From Rosistilla carotiformis (GTDB taxonomy: Bacteria; Planctomycetota; Planctomycetia; Pirellulales; Pirellulaceae): a stretch of 64,000 bases of DNA. The notes under the pieces were generated by a model. That model saw only the letters and a list, made by a program, of their open reading frames with translations, did not search any database and had not been told where the DNA came from. Positions 18,593 through 27,831 of this stretch are shown piece by piece; positions within the stretch are counted from its first letter, which is position 1, and the number at the start of each line of letters is the position of its first letter. The position numbers were made by a program, and so were the translations under genes. The stretch is taken from assembly GCF_007753095.1 (NCBI RefSeq), contig NZ_CP036348.1:744001-808000 (forward strand), read 5' to 3'.

Positions 18593-19853
18593 CAGGGCAA
18601 TCGCACGTTCAAGCCCTGTTAAAACCGGCATAAATGGCATCAAGAACGGTTTCGTCCCAGCCCGCACGGAGTCGTTTGCCGCGAATCGAGTCTTTCACGG
18701 TTGTGTCCTGCTGCAAAATATTCAACGCCATTCGGCGAAAAGCAGCGGAGATTTCTGGTGAACTGCCCGCGCGAATTCGACTGGCGTCTTCGGAAAAAGT
18801 TACATCCAAAATGTAGTGTTCGCTGTTCTCAATCTTCCAGTGATCGCGAATCCGCCGGCTCAGCTTTTTCACCTTGGGCGGCAGGCTGCTAATGAAGTAC
18901 GTCGCCTCGGAATGCCTCACATTGCCATCGTCACGGACGCGGAAGATCATTCCAATCGATTTGATACCGGCCCAGTCAGCAAAGAGCGGTTCGCCTGGAA
19001 CGGCGATTGTGTAGTACTCACGGCGCTCGTCGCGACCACGCGATGTTTCCACCGTTACATGCTTGCGTAATCCTTCGACACGGTATCGCTGTTCACCATA
19101 CTCAAGGAACAGTTCTGACAATCGATTCGCAAGATTCCCTTGGTTACCTTTGACCGTCAGAATGTAATCTGCCTCTGCGGCGACAATCCGTTTGGCGGTC
19201 TCTTTCTGGCAATGCATCGCGTCGAGCGTGACCACGGATCCAGCAAGGTCAAGCAGTTCGAGCAACTGGGGAACGGCAGGAATTTCGTTGCTTTTATCGT
19301 CGACAGGCATTTGTCGGAGCACCAGCTTTGTCTCGGTGGCAAAGGCGGTAATGGTATGTAGTGGGCTCTTGCCCGCAGCGTGATCAAATGAGCCACGCAA
19401 GACCTTCCCGTCGATGGCAACACCTTTGTCTCGCAGCGAACTGGCAAAATGATCGACCCATTGATGCATCGCTGTGAGAAACTCTCCGGTGTCGAGGTTC
19501 GAGAAGACGCGGCCAAGGGTGTCGTGACTAGGGATTCCATTGTCGAGTTTGACATAACGTCGAAACCAATCGATTTTTGCCTTGGCGAAGCGCTCCACAT
19601 CAACCCAGCCGTTCGCACCGCAGACCGCAGCGGTCAGCGTGATGAAGATCATTTCCACGAGATCATAGTTGTGGCCACGATCAACGCGCGGATCGGTAAT
19701 GTTTTCAAAACATTTTGAAACAATTGCAGCTGGCCCAGTCATCGATAAACACCTCCGTGCAGGAACAACAAAGCTTCTCGTCGAAGCAACTTGACTCAGC
19801 CAACCTCCACGCAATACTTAGACCAAAAACAAAATCGACGTACGATTGCCCTG
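18593..19853 (-). mobile_element. ISAs1-family insertion sequence, complete, 1261 bp
   Basis: The element has 16-bp terminal inverted repeats, CAGGGCAATCGYACGT, at 18593-18608 and 19838-19853, differing at one base, and is flanked by a perfect 10-bp direct duplication (18583-18592 and 19854-19863). It encodes one intact DDE transposase on the minus strand whose stop lies just inside the inner edge of the left repeat. Length, single ORF, terminal CAGGG and duplication size all fit ISAs1. Intact ends and an identical duplication indicate a recent insertion. It sits inside the DUF4297 gene in the same orientation as that gene. Confidence 0.95.
18609..19742 (-). CDS. ISAs1 family transposase
   Basis: The start at ATG 19742 gives a 377-residue product, normal for the family; the open frame extends upstream to 19814 but that part is IS leader. 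ISAs1 landmarks are ITDPRVDRGHNYDLVEM near the N-terminus, GIPSHDTLGRVFSNLD, and the DDE catalytic residues in AIDGKVLRGS, VTLDAMHCQK and HWKIENSEHY. ILTVKGNQGNL is another conserved block. No frameshift or stop interrupts it, so the element may still be able to move. It lies on the minus strand with its 3' end reading into the DUF4297 C-terminal fragment. Confidence 0.95.
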   Translation of the reverse strand: MTGPAAIVSKCFENITDPRVDRGHNYDLVEMIFITLTAAVCGANGWVDVERFAKAKIDWFRRYVKLDNGIPSHDTLGRVFSNLDTGEFLTAMHQWVDHFASSLRDKGVAIDGKVLRGSFDHAAGKSPLHTITAFATETKLVLRQMPVDDKSNEIPAVPQLLELLDLAGSVVTLDAMHCQKETAKRIVAAEADYILTVKGNQGNLANRLSELFLEYGEQRYRVEGLRKHVTVETSRGRDERREYYTIAVPGEPLFADWAGIKSIGMIFRVRDDGNVRHSEATYFISSLPPKVKKLSRRIRDHWKIENSEHYILDVTFSEDASRIRAGSSPEISAAFRRMALNILQQDTTVKDSIRGKRLRAGWDETVLDAIYAGFNRA

Positions 19854-19863
19854 CTCCTTCGCC
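19854..19863. repeat. Target site duplication of IS element (right copy)
   Basis: CTCCTTCGCC at 19854-19863 is identical to 18583-18592 and marks the other edge of the ISAs1 insertion. Confidence 0.95.
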
Positions 19864-20332
19864 CTAACGTCGATGGTCAAGCGTTTTAGAAATTCCTCAA
19901 GATTGGCATCGGAAAGGCCAAGCTCAGAGTGGTGGTGTCGCGTAACCTTGGCAGTGCCTTTTCCCTTTGAGTACGTGAGGAAATGTTTTTTCAGGAAATC
20001 GACATCGATGTCACAATCCAATTTTTCCTGGCCCGATGCGTAATGGCCCCTAATAGAGTAATAAACATTTGGCTCGTTCCCGACAAGTTCTCCTTGAAGT
20101 GGGACACCATGTGCTTTACCGCATCTTTGATTTCGGAGTGGTTGTACTCCGTCTTCGCATAATACTTGCATTGGGTGGCCGTAACCTCGGTTGCGGTCCG
20201 GATGTCGATGTCTTCGGTGCATTCGATCTCCACGGAATCGTCCGGCGACGTCAGTTGCAACACGCTGAGGATTGACAGATCGAATTGGTAGAAATAGCCT
20301 CGAATGGTGTCAACGGCGCTTCTGTCAGTCAT
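19854..20332 (-). pseudogene. DUF4297-like (Cap4-type) defence nuclease, N-terminal fragment, frameshifted
   Basis: The gene starts at ATG 20332, 34 bp after the DUF2130 stop. The first ~80 codons read as the N-terminal PD-(D/E)xK nuclease domain of DUF4297: IRGYFYQFDLSIL, IECTEDIDI and then TATQCKYYAKTE, giving an E-D and Q-x-K arrangement typical of the active site. Between about 20095 and 20065 the coding frame changes: the initial frame ends at a stop near 19991, while sensible sequence (PNVYYSIRGHYASGQEKL) continues in the frame shifted by -1, as after a 1-nt deletion or 2-nt insertion. It is then cut by the IS at codons ...VRAKE. Repaired, the protein would be about 407 residues. In DUF4297-HerA systems this nuclease degrades DNA during infection; this copy should be dead. 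Confidence 0.82.
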
Positions 20333-20366
20333 GGCATATCCGATGAATATTCATAGCGTTTCCGAC

Positions 20367-21776
20367 CTACTCGTTATCGGAAGGATTTTGATTCTTGAGT
20401 TCGGCAAACTTTGCGGCCATTGTGGGGTTACCCTTTGCCAGTTTTTTGACCGTTAAGTCATCGGCTTTGTTGTTGGCAAGGCGTAGATTGTTTTCGGATC
20501 CTAGTAGCGCGTCTTTGGTCTTCTGAAGATGGTCGATGGTTTTATCGATCTCCTGAATAGCTGTCTTGAATTTCTTGGACGCCAGTTCGTAGTTTCGAGC
20601 AAAGCCGGTCTTAAACGCATCGAGTTCATTCTCGAAGTTTGTGATATCGGTGTTCTGTTCTTTCACTAGTGCGAGCTCTTTTTTATACATCAGCGAGTTC
20701 TGGGCAGCGTTTCGCAGCAGTGTAACGATCGGGATGAAGAATTGCGGTCGGATTACATACATCTTCCGGAAACGGTGGGACATATCGACAATGCCAGAGT
20801 TGTAAAGCTCGCTATCTGGCTCAAGAAGCGACACGAGAACTGCGTACTCACAGCTCTTTTCATTTCGATCTTTATCGAGCTCTTTAAGAAAGTCTTCGTT
20901 CTTTTTCTTAGAACCTGTTTCGTCACTTTCGTTCTTCATTTCGAACATGATAGAAACGATTTCGGTGCCAGTTTCGTCCGCGTCGCGAAAAATGTAATCG
21001 CCCTTGCTGCCGCTCCGTGCATCGTTGTCCTTCTCGAAATATGCCCGTGGAAATGCCGTCGCTCGAATGCGGTTGAACTCTGTATCGCAATGCTGTTCGA
21101 GAGTTTCGCCAACCATCTTGGTCGACAGGCGAGCTTTCATGTCACGGAGACGATCGATCGCATCATCTCGATCTTTGATCTGCGTCTCGTACTTGTCCTT
21201 GAGGGACTTCTCTGCAAGCTGCTTTTCAAGTTCGGATCGCTCGAGGCAGCCCCTCAGTTCATCCCTCTCTCTCTCGGCCCTACCAACGGCCTCGGAAATC
21301 GCAAGCTTCTGCGCAACCTCTGTGGCGCTAAGCTTCGATGTCAGCTCTTGGATCACAGCGTCCTTCGTCGCGGCAGCCTTCTGTAATTGATTTAAAAGGT
21401 GCGCCTCGGCCAGTTTCGCAGCAGAGTCCCTTTCCCGCAGTGTTTTTGCAAGTTCGTTCGCCAGCGTGTCACGCTCTTTTTCAACACTGCTGAGTGCCTC
21501 GGTAACGGCTAGCTTGCGCGTTATCTCCCCTGCGTCGAGCTTAGCTTTCAGTTCCTGGATTTCGGAATCCTTGGCTGCGGCAGTCTTTTGTAACTCGCCA
21601 GTGACTTTACTCATGGCTAGCTCAACGGCATTCTGCTTGTCCGCCTCAGCCAGTTCAAGGCGCTTATGCAATTGCTGCTCGAAATCGCTATCGCGAACCT
21701 GTTTCAGAATGTCCGCGTACCCAGCTTCGTCAATCTTGAACGCTTTCCCGCAGTGAGGGCATATGATTTCGTGCAT
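20367..21776 (-). CDS. DUF2130 domain-containing protein (predicted PD-(D/E)xK nuclease with coiled coil)
   Basis: This intact 469-residue protein starts with a zinc-ribbon-like CPHCGKAF motif (residues 6-13), followed by about 190 residues of coiled coil rich in Ala, Glu, Lys and Leu with an internal near-repeat ([19 protein letters not shown] and [20 protein letters not shown]). The C-terminal DUF2130 domain has [10 protein letters not shown] and then [10 protein letters not shown], fitting the D and ExK residues of restriction-endonuclease-like folds. A second coiled coil follows. The family is uncharacterised and sometimes linked to DNA processing. It is the first gene of the operon with DUF4297 and HerA, and the only one still intact. 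Its codons are AT-richer than those of the flanking chromosome. Confidence 0.85.
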   Translation of the reverse strand: MHEIICPHCGKAFKIDEAGYADILKQVRDSDFEQQLHKRLELAEADKQNAVELAMSKVTGELQKTAAAKDSEIQELKAKLDAGEITRKLAVTEALSSVEKERDTLANELAKTLRERDSAAKLAEAHLLNQLQKAAATKDAVIQELTSKLSATEVAQKLAISEAVGRAERERDELRGCLERSELEKQLAEKSLKDKYETQIKDRDDAIDRLRDMKARLSTKMVGETLEQHCDTEFNRIRATAFPRAYFEKDNDARSGSKGDYIFRDADETGTEIVSIMFEMKNESDETGSKKKNEDFLKELDKDRNEKSCEYAVLVSLLEPDSELYNSGIVDMSHRFRKMYVIRPQFFIPIVTLLRNAAQNSLMYKKELALVKEQNTDITNFENELDAFKTGFARNYELASKKFKTAIQEIDKTIDHLQKTKDALLGSENNLRLANNKADDLTVKKLAKGNPTMAAKFAELKNQNPSDNE

Positions 21777-22240
21777 GTTTACGTAACCCGTATCCGTTAT
21801 AGGTCTCTGTTAATTTCCGTGGTCCGTCCCTCCATCACAAGCGGCGCTGTCCGACGCTCGACCTACTTGCAAATAAGGTGGGTGCGGACTCGTGTCTGGT
21901 ACTTGACTTCGTTTTTGTTCGTCAATTCGTTGGCGGTGGGCGATCGTTGATTGGAGTGAGGCGGTGCGATGGTGTCGAATCGGATGTGTTGGCATCGGCT
22001 GCCGCCGTCTCATGATCGCGCCTTACATCGGATGCGGTTTCAATCATGAAAGACTTTTTGCTTCGTTCGGAAAATACGGCAAGTCAGTATCTCGAATACG
22101 TTCTCATTCAAATGAATTTGCGTTGAAATGTTAGCTAGCGCCGTCGTTGTACTTGGGTGGCATACTACCTGCCTTGGTGGGATCGAGCAATCCGCAGTGA
22201 GGCCGGAAAAGGGTGCGGACTCGTTTCGGTGTTTTACTAT
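21777..22240. other. Intergenic region upstream of the defence operon
   Basis: About 460 bp without a convincing gene. It must contain the promoter of the minus-strand DUF2130 gene; TATAAC on the minus strand at 21801-21796 is a possible -10, without a recognisable -35. Composition changes here from the AT-richer defence region to the GC-rich repeat block. Confidence 0.35.
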
Positions 22241-22740
22241 CGATTCAGCATGTGAATGGATGAAGGTATTCGCGTGCGGTTCGCATGAATGGCAGCGTAG
22301 ACGAGTGCAGTTCATCGCTGCCGCCCCTATCGGGGCTTGGGAGATGTGTTTGGCTTTGCGATTCCCACGGCTCGCACCGTGGGCTACTTGCTGTCGTCCC
22401 TGCCGGGACTGGTAAGCAGAGACGGTTTGATTTGTGCTGGGTGCCGGTTTGTTTGGTAGGGTTCGGTGATCGGCATAGAGTGCGGAAGTTGTTTCGTTGG
22501 TTTGCTCTCAATCGGGCATGTGGGTGGAAGAAGGCATTCGCGGTGTTCGCGTGATTCGTGGGCAGGGCTTCTGAGGTACGTTGCTGCCGGCCCGCCGGGG
22601 CTTGGGGGATGTGTTTGGCCTTGCGATTCTCGCGGTTCACTCCGTGGGCTACTTGCTGTCGTCCCTGCCGGGACTGGTGCGCAAAGACGGCTTGGTTTGA
22701 GCTGGGTACCTGTTTGTTTGGCGCGATCGATGGAGCGCGT
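22241..22740. repeat. Two imperfect direct copies of a ~265-bp intergenic repeat
   Basis: The segment from about 22241 to 22505 is repeated from about 22506 to 22740. Matching landmarks lie 265 bp apart: GGGCTACTTGCTGTCGTCCC at 22381 and 22646, with GGACTGGT and TGTTTGGCTTTGCGATT-like blocks around them. On the other strand the unit carries the GGGACGACAGCAAGTAGCCC module that resembles dispersed planctomycete repeats. Several short ORFs cross it on both strands but follow the repeat rather than any protein, so no gene is called. Confidence 0.8.
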
Positions 22741-22824
22741 TCGGTTGGCTGGCGAAATCTTGGTTGGCTCGATAAGCTGCGGCGGTGAATTTTTCCTATC
22801 CGCCGCCTGTTTCCGGGAACACCG

Positions 22825-24660
22825 ATGTTTCAAACGGTCTGCCGCAATCTCTATTCCTGCTTCCGGACGCTGCTGGCCGTCGATCTGATCTTCAAGCTGG
22901 CGGCGTTTACGCTGCTGACGCCTGCGGTCAGTTTGTTGTTTCGGGTGTTCTTGAGTCTTTCCGGGCGGAGCGTTTTGGCCGACGCCGATATCGCTCGATT
23001 CCTGTTGCACCCGACGGGTTGGCTGGCGGTGGTGATCGTCGGCGGCGGGGTGTTGGCAGTGTTGGCGATCGAGCAGGCTGTGTTGATGACGGTTTGCCTG
23101 GGGGCGGACCAGTCGCTGAAGATTCGACCGAGCCGAGTTGCGATCTTTGTGGCAGAGCGGACGCGGCAGGTGCTGTGGCTGACGACTCGCGTCGTCGCTC
23201 GCGTGGCGCTGACCGCGTTGCCATTCCTGGCGGTCGGCGGCGGGCTGTTCCTGTTCCTGCTGACCGATCACGACATCAACTTCTATTTGACCGCCAAGCC
23301 GCCGAAGTTTTGGCTGGCCGTTGGTTTGATCGGAGCTGTGTTGGTCGCGATGGCGGTGGCGCTGTTGTACCGCGTCAGCGGATGGGCCTTTGCATTGCCG
23401 CTGCTGTTGTACCGTGGACTTTCGCCAACCGAAGCGTTGGCCGAAAGCAAGCGTTTGGCTAGCCCGCATCGCTGGCGGATCGTCGGTTCGCTGGCCGTCT
23501 GGGCGATCAGTAATCTTGCCCTTGGATTTTGCCTCTCGCTGCTGACGACATCGCTGGGTGAAATTGTGTTGCCATCGGCAACCCGAACCATCTGGACCTT
23601 GATCGCAGCGGTCGGGATGTTGTTGGCCATTTTCGGCATCGCAAATTTCATCGCCAGCCTGATCGCCAACGCGTCGTGCGCGTCGCTGTTGGGGATGCTG
23701 TACTTGCAGCATGTCGATGAGCCCGGCCAGCGGTTGGTAGAGATGCCGACGTGGGGCCAGTGGAATGGCATCCGATTGACCGGCGGGCGGATCGCTTCGG
23801 CGGTTGTGATCGGCGGATTGGTCGCTGCCGTGTTGGGCGTGTTGACGCTCGAATCGATCTCGATCGAGGATCGAGTTCAGATCACTGCGCATCGCGGCGG
23901 TGCAACGCATTCGCCCGAAAATACGATGGCTGCGTTTCGCCGAGCGATCGAAGATGGCGCCGATTGGGTCGAGATCGATGTGCAGGAATCGAGCGACGGG
24001 GTTGTCGTCGTGGCGCATGATTCGGATCTGAAAAAGGTGGCGGGCAATCCAGTCAAGATTTGGAATGCGACAGCGGAAGAGCTTCGCAGCATCGACATCG
24101 GCGGCTACTTCTCCGCCGACTACACGTCCGAGCGGATGCCGACGCTGGAGGAGGTGCTGGCGTTGTGCAAGGACCAGGTTGGCGTGAACATCGAACTGAA
24201 GTATTACGGCCACACCGATCGACTGGAGCAGCGGGTCGTCGATTTGGTTGAGCGGTTTGAGATGGAAGATCAGATCGTGATCATGTCGCTGGATGCCAAA
24301 GGAATCGCCAAACTGAAGAAGCTGCGTCCCGATTGGATTTGCGGACTGTTGACCGCGGTGGCTGTCAGCGATCTGACTCGCGCCAACGTCGACTTCTTAG
24401 CCGTCAACACGTCGCTGGCGACGCAGTCGTTCATCAACGCGGCTCATCGCGTGGGGAAGACGGTTTCGGTGTGGACGGTTAACGACGCCAGGACGATGTC
24501 GGCGATGATCAGCCGCGGCGTCGATAACCTGATCACCGACGATCCCGCTCTGGCTCGGAAAGTACTCGCCGAGCGGGAGACGATGAATCCGGTCGAACGC
24601 CTGATGTTAGAGCTGGCGTTTCAGTTGGGTTTGCCGATGCCAGCGGGTGCACCGCAGTGA
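22825..24660 (+). CDS. Glycerophosphodiester phosphodiesterase with N-terminal membrane domain
   Basis: This 611-residue protein has an N-terminal half with about seven hydrophobic segments (for example LLAVDLIFKLAAFTLLTPAV, GWLAVVIVGGGVLAVLAIEQ), matching the GDPD-associated membrane domain. A GlpQ-like TIM barrel follows from about residue 350: ITAHRGGATHSPENTMAAF (catalytic His-Arg-Gly and metal Glu-Asn), VEIDVQESSDGVVVVAHDS (E-x-D and HD), NIELKYYG and WTVNDARTM. All catalytic residues are present. It should hydrolyse glycerophosphodiesters to glycerol-3-phosphate and an alcohol at the membrane. The start lies in a GC-rich region after the repeat block; no operon partner is visible. Confidence 0.9.
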   Translation: MFQTVCRNLYSCFRTLLAVDLIFKLAAFTLLTPAVSLLFRVFLSLSGRSVLADADIARFLLHPTGWLAVVIVGGGVLAVLAIEQAVLMTVCLGADQSLKIRPSRVAIFVAERTRQVLWLTTRVVARVALTALPFLAVGGGLFLFLLTDHDINFYLTAKPPKFWLAVGLIGAVLVAMAVALLYRVSGWAFALPLLLYRGLSPTEALAESKRLASPHRWRIVGSLAVWAISNLALGFCLSLLTTSLGEIVLPSATRTIWTLIAAVGMLLAIFGIANFIASLIANASCASLLGMLYLQHVDEPGQRLVEMPTWGQWNGIRLTGGRIASAVVIGGLVAAVLGVLTLESISIEDRVQITAHRGGATHSPENTMAAFRRAIEDGADWVEIDVQESSDGVVVVAHDSDLKKVAGNPVKIWNATAEELRSIDIGGYFSADYTSERMPTLEEVLALCKDQVGVNIELKYYGHTDRLEQRVVDLVERFEMEDQIVIMSLDAKGIAKLKKLRPDWICGLLTAVAVSDLTRANVDFLAVNTSLATQSFINAAHRVGKTVSVWTVNDARTMSAMISRGVDNLITDDPALARKVLAERETMNPVERLMLELAFQLGLPMPAGAPQ

Positions 24661-24714
24661 GCCGTTTTTCGGGCCGAGCAGCGATACGATGTATCGCCTG
24701 GTGATAGATTTCCC

Positions 24715-24905
24715 AGCCGTGAAACGGCGGTAGTTTAGCTGCGGGCGTGAGCCCGCAGATTTCAGTGTGCATCGATACGTTCAGCCGCGAAGCGGCGATA
24801 GCAATCGAATGCTGCCGCCGCTTCGCGGCTGATGCGCGCTCTTGAACGCTCTCGATCCGTGGGCTGATGCCCACGGCTAGATGCTGCCGCCGGCTTCGCG
24901 GCTAA
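24715..24905. repeat. Palindromic intergenic repeat, second copy of the 2.2-2.5 kb type
   Basis: Between the convergent GDPD and M16 genes lies a cluster with the same modules as at 2245-2500: GCTGCGGGC/GCCCGCAG near 24738, a 17-bp perfect inverted repeat (24781-24797 with 24816-24832, core CAGCCGCGAAGCGGC), and GTGGGCTGATGCCCACGGCT near 24860. The order of modules is the same in both places. No gene lies in this 329-bp gap. Confidence 0.75.
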
Positions 24906-24989
24906 TGCACGCGATGGAACGCTCCAACGTGGGCATTGGCCAGCGTTGAAGCGTTGCGTCGTTTCGCGCGATTGCGGTGTTGGAGCTTA

Positions 24990-27719
24990 TTACTCTTTCA
25001 CCTTAAAATCACCGGCGACCGAGATGATCAAACGCTCGGGGTCGATGTACTTCTTCAAGGCGGCGTTGACCTGGTCCTTGGTGACCGCAGCGATCTTCTT
25101 CTCCTGCTGGTCGGTGAAGGCCATCGTCCGATCGGTGAACATATTTAAGACCAGTTGCGACGCGATGTAGCTGTCGTCGCTGCGACGGACCGATTCGCGT
25201 TGCAGATACCCTTCTTTGGCTTTCGCCAATTCTTCGTCGGTGATTCCGTCGGCAAGGATCTTGTCGATCTCTTCGCGGATCACCGTCATCAACTTGTCCT
25301 TGTTGTTGGGGTTCGTGATCGCAAAGATCGTGAACTCGCCGCGGTCATCTTTGGTGCTCACGCTGAAGCCCGATCGGATGCCGTAACTGAGCCCTTCCTG
25401 TTGCCGCACGCGATCGCCCAAGCGGCTCGACAACGCACCGGCACCGAGGACGTAGTTGCCCATCACCATCGCAGTGTAATCGGGATCGGTGTCGCTCATC
25501 ACATACTGCTGACCCGCGTAATAGACCGCGTTGGCCTTGTCGGGCGTGTTGATCGTTTTGACTTCGCCCGGCAGATCGGGGTGGGCTGGTCGGTCGATGC
25601 GGACATACGGATGATCCGACTTCCAGCCTTCCAGAGCTGGCTTCAGTTTCGATTTGATCAGCTCGGGATCAAAGTCGCCAACAACCGCCAGTTCGGTCGA
25701 TTGGCTGCTGACGAAATCGTTGTACAGTTCGCGAACCTCGTCGATCTTCAGATCCTTGTACATCGCGATCTCTTCTTCGAGCGTCGGACGGTAGCGGACA
25801 TCGGTCTTCGGATAGGGCGTCAAGGCTCGGCGCGTGGAGATCGGCGCCAACGCTTGTGGTTCGCTCAACTGGCTCTCCAGTCCGGTGATCGTTTGCCGTT
25901 TAAGAACGTCCAATTCGTCCGCATCCAACCGCGGCTTGCGGATCACTTCGGTCAACAGATCGAGGACCTCGGACAGTTGCTCGCGGTTCGTTTTGACGCT
26001 CACCTGCAACAGCCCCGTGGTGCCGCTGAGGCTGATCTGAGCCCGCAGTTTGGCGACCTTGTCTTGGTACTGTTGGTAGTCCAACGATTCGGTTCCGCGA
26101 GCCATCAATTGCGGCAAGACGTCGGCGGCGATCACGCGCGGTTGCAGGCTTTCGGGAGTTCCATAACGCAGAGTCAGCATCAAATTGACCGACGCTCCAC
26201 GCGTCTTCTTGGGCAGGAACGCGTATTCAACCGTGTCGGTCAATTCGCCGTGCTCGGTCCGCTGGTCGATCGCGAGCGGCGAGGTGTCGAAGGCTTCGCC
26301 CGCTTGGATCGTTTCACGCCCTTTGTAGTCGGCCAGCAACGCGTTCAAATCGGGAGCTTCGGGGATTGTGATTCGTTGGGCTTCGTCGGATGGAATGAAC
26401 AACCCGGTGGTGCGGTTGTTGCGGGTCAGGTATTTCACGGCCACAGCTTGGACATCTGCTGCAGTCAGCGCTTCCAAGCGATCGCGGAACAGGAAGTACA
26501 ATCGCCAATCACCCTGGGCGGCCCAGTTGGAAAGCGAAACGGCCAAGCGATCCGAATCGGCAGCCTCTAATTCGCGACTCTTCAACAATTGCTGACGCGC
26601 TCGTTCGACCTCTTCTTCGGTTACCGGTTCCTCTTCAAAACCGTGCTCCATCGTCAACAGCAACTGCTGGCGAGCGACCTCGATATCTTTGTCTTTGGGG
26701 ACTTCGGCCAACGCCATCGTCAGACCGGGATCATGGAAACTAAAACCAAACGAATAGACGTTGCTCGCCTTTTCGGTTTCGACCAGCGATTTGTAAAGCC
26801 TTCCGCTCGGTTCGTCTCCCAAAACGTACGACAACACTTTGGCCGCAGCGTATTCTTCGTGGCTGCCGGCGGGGATGTGATAGACAGCCCCCACCCATTG
26901 GACATCGCCGACGCGGCGGAGCACGACGGTTCGTTCACCATCTTGTGGCGGTTCGACGGTATAGGTGCGATCGATCGGGGTGTCGGGGGTTTCGAGCGAG
27001 CCGAAGTACTTTTGCAGGTACTCGAGCGCTTTGTCGGGATCAAATTGTCCCGCCACGGTGACCAGAACGTTGTCGGGACGGTAGTACTTCTTGTAGAAAC
27101 GACGAAGGTTGACCACTGGCACACGTTCGATATCGCTGCGGTTGCCGATCGTGCTCTTGCCATAGTTGTGCCATTCGTAGGCGGCCGATTGCATGCGTTG
27201 CATCAGAATCCGGCTGGGATCGTTCTCGCCACTCTCGAACTCGCTGCGGACGACCGACATCTCGCTGGCCAGATCCTCTCCCTTGATCGTGCTGTTGACC
27301 AAGCGATCGGCTTCCAAGCGGAGCGCGAACTCAAGGTTCTCGTCGCTGGCGGGGAGCGTTTCGTAGTAGTTTGTGCGATCGGTCCAAGTGGTGCCGTTGA
27401 AGCGGGCGCCGTGATCTTGTAGCAACTTGGGGATCTCGGGGTGCGATGGAGTCCCTTTGAACAACATGTGTTCCAACAGGTGAGCCATCCCGGCTTCACC
27501 GTAGCCTTCGTGCCGCGAACCGACGAAGATCGTTACGTTCACCGTCACAACCGGTTTCGACGGATCGGGAAACAAGAGGACCTTGCATCCGTTGTCGAGT
27601 TTATATTCGCTGATTCCTTCGATTTCCGTAACTTTCATGGGGCCCTCGCCAAACGTGTGGGGCGCACAAATGGCCATCAGGGCAACAAGGCCCGTCAACA
27701 AAAAGGTTGTGCGATTCAC
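24990..27719 (-). CDS. M16 family zinc metalloprotease (pitrilysin-like), secreted
   Basis: I start at GTG 27719: an AAGGA ribosome-binding site sits 7 bases upstream, and the product then opens with a signal peptide (FLLTGLVALMAICAP). Starts further upstream in the open frame would overlap the metallo-hydrolase gene. The ~909-residue protein has two M16 halves. The first has the inverted zinc motif HLLEH at residues 80-84 and a downstream Glu in EMSVVRSEFESG; NYYETLPASDENLEFALRLEADR is the usual conserved block, shortened here to its key residues N, Y, E and R. The second half lacks HxxEH and carries the R/Y-type substrate region (GLSYGIRSGF). It probably degrades peptides outside the cytoplasm. 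Confidence 0.9.
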   Translation of the reverse strand: MNRTTFLLTGLVALMAICAPHTFGEGPMKVTEIEGISEYKLDNGCKVLLFPDPSKPVVTVNVTIFVGSRHEGYGEAGMAHLLEHMLFKGTPSHPEIPKLLQDHGARFNGTTWTDRTNYYETLPASDENLEFALRLEADRLVNSTIKGEDLASEMSVVRSEFESGENDPSRILMQRMQSAAYEWHNYGKSTIGNRSDIERVPVVNLRRFYKKYYRPDNVLVTVAGQFDPDKALEYLQKYFGSLETPDTPIDRTYTVEPPQDGERTVVLRRVGDVQWVGAVYHIPAGSHEEYAAAKVLSYVLGDEPSGRLYKSLVETEKASNVYSFGFSFHDPGLTMALAEVPKDKDIEVARQQLLLTMEHGFEEEPVTEEEVERARQQLLKSRELEAADSDRLAVSLSNWAAQGDWRLYFLFRDRLEALTAADVQAVAVKYLTRNNRTTGLFIPSDEAQRITIPEAPDLNALLADYKGRETIQAGEAFDTSPLAIDQRTEHGELTDTVEYAFLPKKTRGASVNLMLTLRYGTPESLQPRVIAADVLPQLMARGTESLDYQQYQDKVAKLRAQISLSGTTGLLQVSVKTNREQLSEVLDLLTEVIRKPRLDADELDVLKRQTITGLESQLSEPQALAPISTRRALTPYPKTDVRYRPTLEEEIAMYKDLKIDEVRELYNDFVSSQSTELAVVGDFDPELIKSKLKPALEGWKSDHPYVRIDRPAHPDLPGEVKTINTPDKANAVYYAGQQYVMSDTDPDYTAMVMGNYVLGAGALSSRLGDRVRQQEGLSYGIRSGFSVSTKDDRGEFTIFAITNPNNKDKLMTVIREEIDKILADGITDEELAKAKEGYLQRESVRRSDDSYIASQLVLNMFTDRTMAFTDQQEKKIAAVTKDQVNAALKKYIDPERLIISVAGDFKVKE

Positions 27720-27831
27720 AGTGGTATCCTTATTTCGAATCGTAATTTGCGGAACGCGCTTGCGCAGCAGCGCTTCCGATTGTATCGCGGCACCGCTTTG
27801 CTTCCTATCTAACTGACGCTGCTGGCACGCG

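Noticed and set aside
20060-20100. Programmed -1 frameshifting in the DUF4297 gene
   Set aside because: No classical slippery heptamer or clear downstream structure is visible, and the gene is also cut by an IS, so simple decay is the better explanation.
22384-24213. A 609-codon minus-strand ORF opposite the GDPD gene and repeats
   Set aside because: Its composition (Gln, Arg and His-rich) is that of a reverse-strand shadow, and part of it follows the 265-bp repeat.
25155-26570. A 471-codon plus-strand ORF opposite the M16 protease
   Set aside because: Antisense shadow of a conserved gene, with repeated residue patterns and no recognisable domain.
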